Below are positions 33,698-44,634 of a stretch of DNA of 64,000 nucleotides, one piece after another. A program made the translations under genes and the position numbers. Source of the DNA: Silene conica (lineage: Eukaryota > Streptophyta > Magnoliopsida > Caryophyllales > Caryophyllaceae); assembly GCA_029255685.2 (NCBI GenBank), contig CM055315.2, positions 44,745,705-44,809,704 of the forward strand. The letters are read 5' to 3'. The notes below the pieces were generated by a model. The model saw nothing but the letters and a program-made list of their open reading frames with translations. It ran no database searches and was not told where the DNA came from. Numbering within the stretch: the first letter of the stretch is position 1; each line of letters opens with the position of its first letter.

Positions 33698-36600
33698 TGT
33701 AATACCCCGTATTTTAGCCTCGGTCAACGGCAGTCAAACTATATTCTATACAAGTATTTCAGATGGAATGTTAATAAAGTATTTTACGTAAACCGTTATT
33801 CTTTTATAAATCGTATTTTTACGATTATTTCGTGTTTCATAATTATTTTGACATTTGATCCGTATTCCTTTAATTTGATAATATATTTATAATTAAATAT
33901 ATTTATAATTTTATATTTATTCCTCAAATATACTTGTTTTATTATTTTTATATAAGTGCTAATAATTTTATATCCTTATAAATTATTTAATTAATAATTA
34001 CTAATATTAAAGTACATAATTTAATTATTATAAATAATATATGCGTACTCGTTTATTTTAAATTACGAGTCGGGGCGGAGTGTAAGACAAAGAGAAACGT
34101 GTTGGATTTGGGCTTGAATAGATTATGAGAACTGTGACACCAAGACTAGGTAAAACCCTAAACCTAACCTCTCAAACACCCACACACATCGACAAAAGAT
34201 CTGCCACCATATCTCGTAAAAAAACCCTACATCCACCTCGTCTGCCTCCACATCCCCTTTGACTCCCTTCACCAACGAACCCTACGCCACCGTGAGGAAG
34301 AAGAAGAGCAAAAGAGAAAGGAAACGAGACCAGTACAGCCATCACCACTATCGTCTTCATCCCTGCGCAGTTGTAAGTTTAACACTTTTTACTCGCTCTT
34401 TTGGACCTTCGACACAGTATGATCAGGCCTATAGTAGTCTATGTAGTACCCTCAACATGTGTATCATTGTTATACTACCCTAGAACCACCGTGATATCAC
34501 AGCAAGGGCCATAGATTTCGACAGAAACACGTATCCTATACTATGTTTTCGGTTAGTGCGTGTTTGCGTGTTTTATCTTATCGCTTTAGCCTTGCTTAAT
34601 TGTTCATGTTCGGGTCTAATTCATGTCGTGGGTCGTGACTCCTGGTAATGGTGAGTTAGTAGGATGGTTTGGTGGTGTATAGATGATGCGTGGTGGTTGG
34701 GGGAGTGTTAGTTGACACGGGTTTAAGATGGGTGCTAAAGAAGAGCAGAACAGGGGATCGGGTACAGCCGTTTAGGCGACCATTTTTGGGTAGTTTAAGG
34801 GATTGACGAAGGTGGCTGTTGGCACCAGGGGCTAGTGTATGGTGTGAAGGGTCGAGACTGGTGGCTAGTTGGTGGTTAGGGTGGTGGTATTGGTGGTAGG
34901 AGTTGGTTTTGCAGAGAGTGTTTAACATGAAATGTAACAGCAGTTCAAGGTTCCGTGTGTATAGCAGTTTTGGGTTTCGATATTGTGTTGATTCATGGGG
35001 AACGAGGACACACGTGTATCACCCATAGAACCACCGTGGGTCAGTGGTGACCACGGTGGTGGCTAGGGGTGGTATGGGGGCACGGTGGTGAGTAAAAGGC
35101 GTGAGAAAAGAGAGGTGTTTGGGTGACGGTAACGAAAAACTGAGTAATCATGTATGTATAGTCGGGTTTGGGCAGTGTTTTAGTGCATTTATGTGGGTTC
35201 AGGTGACAACGAGAGTGTGGTGTTTGTAGTTGGTGGTACAAGCTCGATGATGGGGATGATAGTGGTGGCTAGGGGTGGCTTGGTTGGTGGTTGTGCGTCC
35301 GGGAATTGTGGGTCGTGGGGGCTGTTATTCGTGTTTCTTTTTGCAGCGGTAGTGTCGTTTTTGTAGTTGCTGCTCTTTCTACGTTTCACTTAGTGTTTTT
35401 ATTATCTTTATTTATTTATTTATTTTGTCTTATTATGATTATTATTACTATTATTATATTTGTATGGTAATAATTTTAGTAGTATTACTATTACTATCAT
35501 CATTGTTATAAATTGTGGTTACTAATATTGATATTTACTTGGATTAATTGATAAAAATACTCTGAACTATGACTGTCCTGCTCAAAATACTCCAAACTTT
35601 ATTTTAACTACCAATATAACCAACTAATGCTCTCACTCGCTTTTATTATAATATATGACCTGTTACATGCTAATTAAGTGGAGAAATTTCTAACCCTTCT
35701 TTAACCCGTCTTTCTCTTTTTACTTCTATGTTAATCTATTTACTTAATCACAGCATTAAAACATGCTACAACAACTTAACAAAACAACAAATTCTATTCA
35801 AAGCAAATGAGGGCATTAGTTGGTTATATTGGTAGTTAAAATAAAGTTTGGAGTATCTTGAGCAGGACACCAATAGTTCAGAGTATTTTTATCAATTAAT
35901 CCTATTTACTTTGACAAGTGAAATGTTTTATTTATTCAACTTATTAATAATAGTTTATTAGTATGCAATATTATTATTAGTATGTTATTATTATTATTGT
36001 TGATATTGTTATTGTGTTAATAATATCTTTGTTAGTATGATTATATTGTTAGTAAATATTGTCCATGTTGTTAATTACTAAGTTGTTAATTAATTTATAC
36101 AAGAATGTGACGGTTATCAATAATTCGATTATAGTCTCTATGTTCGTTTATTTAATTGAAGTAGTCCTTTTGATACGGTCTCGTTATGTGTAAAATACTA
36201 TTTAAATAATTGATTTGAGTAATCGATAATTATATTAGTTGCGTAATTGTTTTGACTAATTAACTAATTTAATTAATTACTTTGATTTAAGTGGACAGAT
36301 AATAATTATTTACGTAATTATATTAGTGAGTAATTACGTATATTATAATTGTTAGGTGACGATGTAGACGTGACATAATTCGGTTTACTTCCTGGCTTGC
36401 TATTGGATCATATTGCTATCCAGGTAGGATACACTGACCTTATACTCTACGTTGTGATATGAATGGATGTGGTACTGTGTGTTATGGATGCCGAGTATGA
36501 TTTATATGATGGTCGGATTGATTGTGGGTTATTGGTAATGGCATGAGCATTTCATTATTTGATAGCATGATTGAATAATTATATCGTTGCATTCATGAGC

Positions 36601-37203
36601 ATAGCATATGCATTGGTTACTGAGAAAGTTATGGTCAGAGATTGTTCTGATATAAAGCCCAGGGTGGTTCTGCAGACCAGGACTGGTGTCTTATCAGCTA
36701 TTGCGCTGGTGTTCGGTGACGACCGATTGTAGTCTGCCGGGAGGTTCGGTATGGCTTGGTGCACGGGTATGAGTTTGAGATTGAGATTTTGATTGGGCTC
36801 GAGCATATCATGGCATTGCATATCATATTTGTTGCATTTTTTTATTATTGTGTTACCCTACTCAACCGCGAGGTTGACAGTGTATTCGTGTACACCTACG
36901 ATGATCCGGAATGGGGAGTAGATCCTACAGGTCAGAGACAGATGGACTAGGAGCTTGGGCAAGGAGAGAGAGACATGGCTTGGACCTACTTAGGATTAGA
37001 TCACATAGTTAGATGTTATCAGTTGTACTTTTATTCTTTGTGTAATCGATGTAATATCAAAAGTTTAAATTTAATCAGTTTTTATATAAAGTACTTTGGT
37101 TTGTTTACTTGCTATTCACTACCTCGGTCATTACGAGATGGTAACAGCTCTATTTATTTGAGAATGTCTTGCTAAAGGCTCTTAAATAAATAGGGGTGTT
37201 ACA
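33698..37203 (+). repeat. Chromovirus LTR copy A (3.5 kb, contains a MITE)
   Basis: TGTAATACCCC...GGTGTTACA. It contains the Mutator-type MITE at 35541-35902. It has the same order of terminal blocks as the Gypsy-2 LTR in sense: 'ctcaaccgcgaggttgac' and an 'acaggt' block, ending '(c)tcttaaataaatagggg'. The sequence after it starts AACTG, one base off the AACTC duplication. No protein-coding gene; short frames near 34172-34928 and 35041-35389 have no recognisable product. Confidence 0.8.
35541..35902. mobile_element. Mutator-type MITE (362 bp)
   Basis: Long terminal inverted repeats of about 100 bp beginning GGATTAATTGATAAAAATAC, flanked by a perfect 9-bp duplication TATTTACTT (35532-35540 and 35903-35911). 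A 9-bp duplication is the Mutator hallmark. No coding capacity. Confidence 0.92.
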
Positions 37204-37807
37204 AACTGGTTTAACTTCTTATACGTGGAGATGCTAAGCAGTCTTGCTAGTCTAAGCTTGTTGTACACCTCGGGAAATATGTCAATGCTCCATGTTAATT
37301 ACATTAGCTAAAGTTGCCTTATGTCTTTTCTATAATATGATTTTGCTTCGATAATATGAGTATGATCATGAAAGGTCTTAATTTGTCAATTATGCACTAT
37401 GAGTTAGCTGTTTGTCTACATCGATATAAAGGTGTTAATTTTCTGTCAGAATTTCCAAAAGTATATAAGTGTTAGTTACTTTGATTCTATTGCGTAGCAT
37501 AAAATTGACGAGTATGTGTTGTTGTTTTAAAAGTCGGATGCTAGTTGCACAGTATAGAGTAATTAACTTATCAGATGATATGTGACTGTTGTTTTGGTGA
37601 TCTTTTTGAGCATTGAATGTGGAATTTTATAATGGGGTTACGGGGACGTAACCATGTTTTAAGGAGGATAGAAATTGTAAAATCTTGATAGTTTACGATC
37701 TGGCTAGGTGGTAGTTGTGATTGGCTGACTGAGATTTGACTATGCATGGAGTCTGCTGTCTTAATTTGTTATGTTTCGGTCAATGTTGCGGTTCTTTAAG
37801 TGTCATG
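37204..37807. other. Spacer between the two chromovirus LTR copies
   Basis: About 600 bp, A/T-rich, with no gene, primer-binding site or polypurine tract. Its origin is not recognised. It joins copy B within the LTR, about 300 bp after the expected LTR start. Confidence 0.5.
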
Positions 37808-38649
37808 TACTAATATTAAAGTACATAATTTAATTATTATAAATAATATATGCGTACTCGTTTATTTTAAATTACGAGTCGGGGCGGAGTGTAAGACAAA
37901 GAGATACGTGTTGGATTTGGGCTTGAATAGATTATGAGAACTGTGACACCAAGACTAGGTAAAACCCTAAACCTAACCTCTCAAACACCCACACACATCG
38001 ACAAAAGATCTGCCACCATATCTCGTAAAAAAACCCTACATCCACCTCGTCTGCCTCCACATCCCCTCTGACTCCCTTCACCAACGAACCCTAGGCCACC
38101 GTGAGGATGAAGAAGAGCAAAAGAGAAACGAAACGTGACCAGTACAGCCATCACCACTATCGTCTTCATCCCTGCGCAGCTGTAAGTTTAACACTTTTTA
38201 CACGCTCTTTTGGACCTTCGACACAATATGATCAGGCCTATAGTAGTCTATGTAGTACCCTCAACATGTGTATCATTGTTATATTACCCTAGAACCACCG
38301 TGATATCACAGCAAGGGCCATAGATTTCGACAGAAACACGTATCCTATACTCTGTTTTCGGTTAGTGCGTGTTTGCGTGTTTTATCTTATCGCTTTAGCC
38401 TTGCTTAATTGTTCATGTTCGGGTCTAATTCATGTCGTGGGTCGTGAGTCCTGGTAATGGTGAGTTAGTAGGATGGTTTGGTGGTGTATAGATAATGCGT
38501 GGTGGTTGGGGGAGTGTTAGTTGACACGGGTTTAAGATGGGTGCTAAAGAAGAGCAGAACAGGGGATCGGGTACAGCCGTTTAGGCGACCATTTTTGGGT
38601 GGGTTAAGGGACTGACGAAGGTGGGTGTTGGCACCAGGGGCTAGTGTAT

Positions 38650-40205
38650 TGATGCCCGTCGTTGAGGGTATCAAAGATAAAATTTATAATTCCTAACTTT
38701 AACAATAGATAGTGAAAGTCAGGGTCGAACCACAAGGAGGTGGGGAATGTTTATTGTTTGAGTGTTAATGTTTTAAGGTAACAAATTGGGGGTTTGATTG
38801 GTTGATTACTAGGTCTAAGCAAAGATTTAAAATAAAACAAGAAGTAAAGATGAGAATAAAAATATAATAAAAGGGATGCTAGGATGTTTGGGTAATAAAT
38901 AGCTAAGGTAATATAAATCCTAAGGTCAACATGTATTGCAGTCGCGTAAGGGGTGTAACATATCCTTTCGGTCTATGGTACCTAATAGCTCCTTTCGGCC
39001 TATGCTATTAGTTCCTAGGTCTCACAATTATTGGGTGTCAACAATAAGGGTGATTCCTAAATCCTAGGTCACATACCTTTCAGTCTTGAGTAACCTAGCC
39101 GTCTTAAGGTATAAACCAATGCCCTTCCCGTATCTCTCAATCTTGGGTAGGTCATTACTAACATCCTACAAGTCTCCTTTCAGTCTCATTGTAGGGTATT
39201 ATAGTCAACAAGGAAAGACGAAACAGGATTCATGCGCGAGTTGGTCGACCGACCAGCTACTCCAGTCGGCCGACCACCGCCTTGGTCGACCGACTCATTA
39301 TTTGAGTCGGCCGACCACGGCTCTGCTACAAGTCGGTCTCGGAATTTCTACTACCTACGCATATTCATCCCCTACATCCTAACATATGAAATTTAGCTAC
39401 GCATGGTAATTGAAACGATAATAAAGACGGGAATAAACATGGAAAACATAGTAAATAATAACCTAAGCATGCAAGATTCAATAAAGCTTGGGAATTCTAT
39501 CTTAATTGAATGCGATAATAATAAGAACAATAATAAAGCTAGATTAAAAGAGTAATTTACCAAAGTCGGAATTAGGGCAGGAAGGAACAAACTTTACTGA
39601 ATGCTTGAGAATTATTGAAAGATTACAAATAAACTAAAGACGGAATAAAACTAGATTGTAACTTTATTGTGGCTTATTAACTAAGAAACTGAATACCGAA
39701 CCCTAATCATAAGATTAGCTTATATAGGGTAGAAAATTAGAGTTTCCTAAAGGCTTCACACTTCTAAACTATTTCCGAAAACTCTTTCTAGGCTTCGCGG
39801 AGGTCGGTCGACCAGTTTGGTGGGTCGGTCGACCTCTTTTACGGACTTAGCGAATTCTGGGCTTTCTTCAAGATTTTGGACCTTATAAAAATTGGGCCTG
39901 GTCGGCCGACCCATATTGTAGGTCGGTCGACCGTCTCCGCATAGAGAATCTCCGGTTTTCTTCTTGATTTGACTCTTGGCACTTAAATAAATACTCCAGT
40001 TGACTTTCCTTCGTTCCTTATTTATGCAGAAGACTCGAGGACACGAATATGGTGCTAAATCGTCCCTTTTCCGCATAAATCTGCAAAAGTGCATAAAAAT
40101 ACGAAAGTACACGATTGTTGGGAAATAAGGGCTAAAACATAGTAAATGAGCGACCAAATGCGTGTAAAAATAGATGAAAAAACATCATAAAATAGACACG
40201 CATCA
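38650..40205 (-). repeat. Tat/Athila-type LTR in the inverted patch
   Basis: Sense is minus: it begins TGATGCGTGTC at 40205 and ends ACGACGGGCATCA at 38650. It is related to the LTR at 41454-43094 and has GTCGACC/GTCGGCC palindromes at 39243-39320 and 39806-39935. It lacks its own flanking duplication. Confidence 0.85.
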
Positions 40206-40356
40206 AATTCCCCAAACCAAACCCTTGCTTTCCCTCAAGCAAGAAATAGACTCGATCCTAACTAATGGAACGATTTCAATCTCAGAGCGAAATTTACATG
40301 TTTGCCTATACCAATGCCAAGTACAAAATAAGAAAGTATTCAAATCATGCAAACGA
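40206..40356 (-). other. Inverted Tat/Athila 3' interior with polypurine region (uninterrupted relative)
   Basis: The reverse complement matches 33602-33697 joined to 41379-41453, with substitutions. It therefore shows how this region looks without the chromovirus LTR insertion. It ends at the junction with LTR copy B, where 'gttatgtg' is shared. Confidence 0.8.
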
Positions 40357-41434
40357 GTTATGTGTAAAATACTATTTAAATAATTAATTTGAGTAATCGA
40401 TAATTATATTAGTTGCGTAATTGTTTTGACTAATTAACTAATTTAATTAATTACTTTGATTTAAGTGGACAGATAATAATTGTTTACGTAATTATATTAG
40501 TGAGTAATTACGTATATTATAATTGTTAGGTGACGATGTTGACGTGACATAATTCAGTTTACTTCCTGGCTTGCTATTGGATCATATTGCTATCCAGGTA
40601 GGATACACTGACCTTATACTCTACGATGTGATATGAATGGATGTGGTACTATGTGTTATGGATGCCGAGTATGATTTATATGATGGTCGGATTGATTGTG
40701 GGTTATTGGTAATGGCATGAGCATTTCATTATTTGATAGCATGATTGAATAATTATATCGTTGCATTCATGAGCATAGCATATGCATTGGTTACTGAGAA
40801 AGTTATGGTCAGAGATTGTTCTGATATAAAGCCCAGGGTGGTTCTGCAGACCAGGCCTGGTGTCTTATCAGCTATTGAGCTGGTGTTCGGTGACGACCGA
40901 TTATAGTCTGCCGGGAGGTTCGGTATGGCTTGGTGCACGGGTAGGAGTTTGAGATTGAGATTGTGATTGGGCTCGAGCATATCATGGCAGTGCATATCAT
41001 ATTTGTTGCATTATTTATTATTGTGTTACCCTACTCAACCGCGAGGTTGACAGTGTATTCGTGTACACCTACGATGATCCGGAATGGGGAGTAGATCCTA
41101 CAGGTCAAAGACAGATGGACTAGGAGCTTGGGCAAGGAGAGAGAGAGACATGGCTTGGACCTACTTAGGATTAGATCACATAGTTAGATGTTATCAGTTG
41201 TACTTTTATTCTTTGTGTAATCGATCTAATATCAAAAGTTTAAATTTAATCAGTTTTTATATAAAGTACTTTGGTTTGTTTACTTGTTATTCACTACCTC
41301 GGTCATTCCGAGATGGTAACAACTCTATTTATTTGAGAATGTCTTGCTAAAGGCTCTTAAATAAATGGGGGTGTTACAAACTCGTTCCATTAGTTTCTAA
41401 GATCGAGTCTAATTCTTGCTTAAGGACAAGCAAG

Positions 41435-41453
41435 GGTTTGGTTTGGGGAAATT
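41435..41453 (+). promoter_or_regulatory. Tat/Athila polypurine tract
   Basis: A purine-rich GGTTTGGTTTGGGGAAATT run directly before the 3' LTR start TGATGCG at 41454, establishing plus orientation. Confidence 0.75.
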
Positions 41454-43094
41454 TGATGCGTGTCGATTTTATGATGTTTTACATCTCTATATTACACGCA
41501 TTTCAGAGCTCATTTAAGTCAGTTTAGCTATTATTTTCCCTATTTCGTCTACTTTCGTATTTTGGTGCATTATTGCAGATTTATGCGGAAATGAGTAGAT
41601 TTTGAGTCAAATCCGTCCTCGAGTGGATTGCATAGCTAGTATCATTGAAGGAACGATCAAGGAACAAAGCTTAGCGCGCATTTCAAGGCCTAAAAGACAG
41701 ATTCCCGGAGTTGTAAGAACTGATATACCAGCTACAACGGTCGACCGACTGGGCACAGTGGTCGGTCGACCGGTTCACCTGTTGCGCATGTTTCAGAAAT
41801 CAAATTTAAAGAATCAGGAACTTCGACAAACCCAACAACTGGTCGGTCGACCAGTATCAACGGTCGGTCGACCACTTCACCTGCTTTGACGGAAAATTAA
41901 AAGGCGTGTTTAAGCCCATAATCGTGTTTAGGGTTTTGAGGAAGGGTTTTGCGAGATGTCTATATAACGTATACCCCTTCCTCATTTTTATTAATTCAGA
42001 TTCAGTTAGTATCATTCTATCATCTAGTTTTATCTTTTTATCATCCAGTTTTCTTTAGAGGCTAGTTTTTATCGTTCAGTTTTATAATCTAGTTTTAGAA
42101 TCAGTTCTGCAAAAAAACCTTCTGTTTCCACGGATATTCAATAAAGTTAATCTTTCTGTTCTCATTCCTTGCTTGTTTTACGGTAATCTCCTTTTTATTT
42201 CAGTTTATTTACAATTTTTATAAGATTAGTTTCCGGTGAGTTAGAATCCCAAAGCAATTATTCTTCTTGTTTACAATTTTGTTAATCATTATAATCATGT
42301 TTTCTGTTGTTATTATCGTTATAGTTTCTGTTTTTATTAACGTAATGAGTAGCTAAACCCCACATGTTAGGATGTAGGCGACCTATAGCGTAGATGGCAT
42401 AGTTAGGGTAAACCCGTAGTAGTGCTTGTCGACCGACTGGCTTCTCTGGTCGGCCGACTGAGTAGGTTGGTCAACCGACTGGAGTAGCTGGTCAATCGAC
42501 TGATTTCGCGTCTGATCAGAACTGTTTTACTCCGTTAAGTGCAATATCGTTCAATGAGACCGAGAGGAGACTTCTTAGATGCTTAGTAATGACCAACCCA
42601 TGGATCGAGAGATAGGGAAGGGCATTAGTTAACGGTTTAAGACAACTAAGTTACTAAGATCGAAAGGTATGTGACTTAGGCTTTAGGAATCACCCATCAT
42701 GTTGACAACTAGCATTAGTGAGACCTAGGAACTACTATCATAGGCCGAAAGGAGCTACTAGTTAACTCAGACCGAAAGGACTTGTTATACCCCCTACGCG
42801 ACTGCAATACGGGTTTACCTAGATTAATCGCCATCGTAGCTATAGCAACCCGAACATCCTAGCATCCTTTTATCACTTGTTTACATCTCTATTTTCAGTT
42901 TTTGCTTTTATTATCTTCTTTATCAGCTCTAGTTCAGAACAAACCAACAAAACCCCCTTTTACCATAGACTAAAGACTTAAACAATTAATATCTCCCTTC
43001 CTCCTTGTGGTTCGACCCGTACTTCCACTAGCTTATGTTAGTCTTAGTACGGTACTATAAATTTTATCTTCGACGGCCACAACAACGGGTATCA
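41454..43094 (+). repeat. 3' LTR of the plus-strand Tat/Athila element (1641 bp)
   Basis: TGATGCGTGTCG...CAACGGGTATCA. It contains GTCGACC palindrome clusters at 41739-41875 and 42429-42490 and the CTTGTGGTTCGACCC block near its end. Its right flank CATAT (43095-43099) would be the target duplication; the other LTR is outside the window. Confidence 0.85.
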
Positions 43095-43999
43095 CATATT
43101 AATCATATTATATTACTACTGTGGTTTCCCTCATCCCAACATACAAAGAGATTAGCTACACATGGCTTTTGGATATATACTAGCAATTGAGACGAAAGCA
43201 TAAACATACATGATAGAACTAATAAAAAGAAATAAAAGAGTAAGAGAAACGAGAATAAAAATAAAAGCAAGTAAATTAAGGAGAATAAAAAGATTACAGA
43301 TTAATCCGGAATCCGAGGTAAGAAAGAATAAAGAAAAAAACTAGATCTAAAAGTTTGTGTAAAGGTGAAAAGTAGAAAATAAGCAAGGAGTAGTGTGTAG
43401 TCTGTGGTATGAGATGATCTATGATTAGAAAAACAATAATCTCTTTTATAATGGAGATTAGTTGTGACACCCCGCGATAATACATAAAGATAAACCAGTA
43501 ACTTGCAGCGGAAATACGATACTTTTAAAACTTTTCGACATATTTAAATAAAACTTAATCGCGGAATATCAAAATAACATGTGGAAGTCCAAAACTAAAG
43601 CGAAAGTAGAATTTATACAAGGTAATTGAAAATTAACAAGGGATAAGGTATCCCTCGGTAGCAACATAATTTAAATCTAAGCTAAACGTAAATGGGTAAC
43701 TGTCGAATAATCAACAATGCTCGCTAACCACACGTCTTCCCCAAACAGCACCAACCTACATACATGAAACATGTACGCCACAGTCAGGGGGAGTAACTCG
43801 AGGTTCTCCCAGCCACTTTTTGTCAGAAAACACGTAAACGGTAATACAATACAACATATACATATGAACATGCATATACTTTATGAAACATTCATACATG
43901 ATATAACAAAGCATGACTAACATGATCCAGGCATGAATCAACATATGAAACATAATCAAGGTCATCATATGAACTATTATCAAAGCGGATAATCAACCA

Positions 44000-44101
44000 A
44001 GTGAATGACTCAGCGGCCAACAACTAGGTGGCATATTCACTCACGCAAGCAACAACCAAAGGATCGACTCAGCGGCAAACAACTAGGTGGCATGTCCGAT
44101 C
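44000..44101 (-). repeat. Two stem-loops with a shared loop and different stems
   Basis: Copy 1 pairs AGTGAAT (44000-44006) with ATTCACT (44035-44041). Copy 2 pairs GATCG (44062-44066) with CGATC (44097-44101). The enclosed segments are nearly identical (ACTCAGCGGC, then AACAACTAGGTGGCAT). Confidence 0.75.
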
Positions 44102-44428
44102 ACAGAAACAACACACAAAAATAGAATGAACGCCGTCAGGGAACATAACCGTTACCACTGACCACTAGATCGCATAACCACGACATTAGCTATCGGGACG
44201 CATAACCACGACACCGATTCTATGTATAGAGCATAACCGCAAACTATATGCCTAAGACCTGGCCAGACTTCTCGATGTAATAACCTACACCGAACGATAC
44301 ACGGGGACCGGGCCGCATAACCACGGACACCGACCAATCCCGAACATAGATAAATTCCCATAACTTGGGTGGCATCAGTTCATTACAATGATACACAAAT
44401 CGTACCACCGCTATCTATTCACAACCAA

Positions 44429-44634
44429 GGCAACATAACCGTCACCAACACAACTTAGAATGACATAACCGTCATCCAAACACAAGAAAGGTAACATAAC
44501 CGTTACCCGACTCAACTTAAGATAACATAACCGTTATCAAATCACAAGTAAGGCAACATAACCGTTACCCGACTCAACTCAAGACAACATAACCGTTATC
44601 AATTAACTAAACTCGAGCTAACATAACCGTTAAC
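44429..44634 (-). repeat. Tandem array of seven covarying hairpins, 31-bp period
   Basis: Units start at 44429, 44459, 44490, 44521, 44552, 44583 and 44617. Each is 18 nt: a 6-nt arm, constant ATAACC (GGTTAT on the minus strand), and a 6-nt arm. On the minus strand all seven arms pair over 6 bp using Watson-Crick or G-T/U pairs although arm sequences differ. Looser relatives occur from 44148 to 44330. Confidence 0.85.

Larger units (their letters stand above)
33698..41378 (+). mobile_element. Rearranged chromovirus LTR pair inserted in the Tat/Athila element
   Basis: Outer ends TGTAATACCCC (33698) and GGTGTTACA (41378) are flanked by AACTC at 33693-33697 and 41379-41383. Inside are a full-length LTR copy A (33698-37203), a 604-bp spacer, and a damaged copy B (37808-38649 plus 40357-41378). 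There is no primer-binding site or coding region between them, so either the interior was lost or the pair arose by unequal recombination. LTR termini and R-region blocks resemble those of Gypsy-1 and Gypsy-2. Confidence 0.75.
37808..41378 (+). repeat. Chromovirus LTR copy B: 5'-truncated, with an inverted foreign patch
   Basis: 37808-38649 matches copy A 33999-34840, and 40357-41378 matches copy A 36183-37203, with few substitutions. The intervening 1342 bp of copy A (including the MITE) are absent. They are replaced by a 1707-bp piece in opposite orientation (38650-40356) from a Tat/Athila element. Confidence 0.85.

Noticed and set aside
34120..34170. Telomere-like sequence (aaaccctaaacc)
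   Set aside because: Only one or two degenerate units inside an LTR, repeated in its partner copy; not an interstitial telomere.
44429..44634. CRISPR array
   Set aside because: The regular 31-bp period with palindromic repeats looks superficially similar, but this is inside a plant LTR, the variable parts are the hairpin arms, and there are no unique spacers or cas genes.
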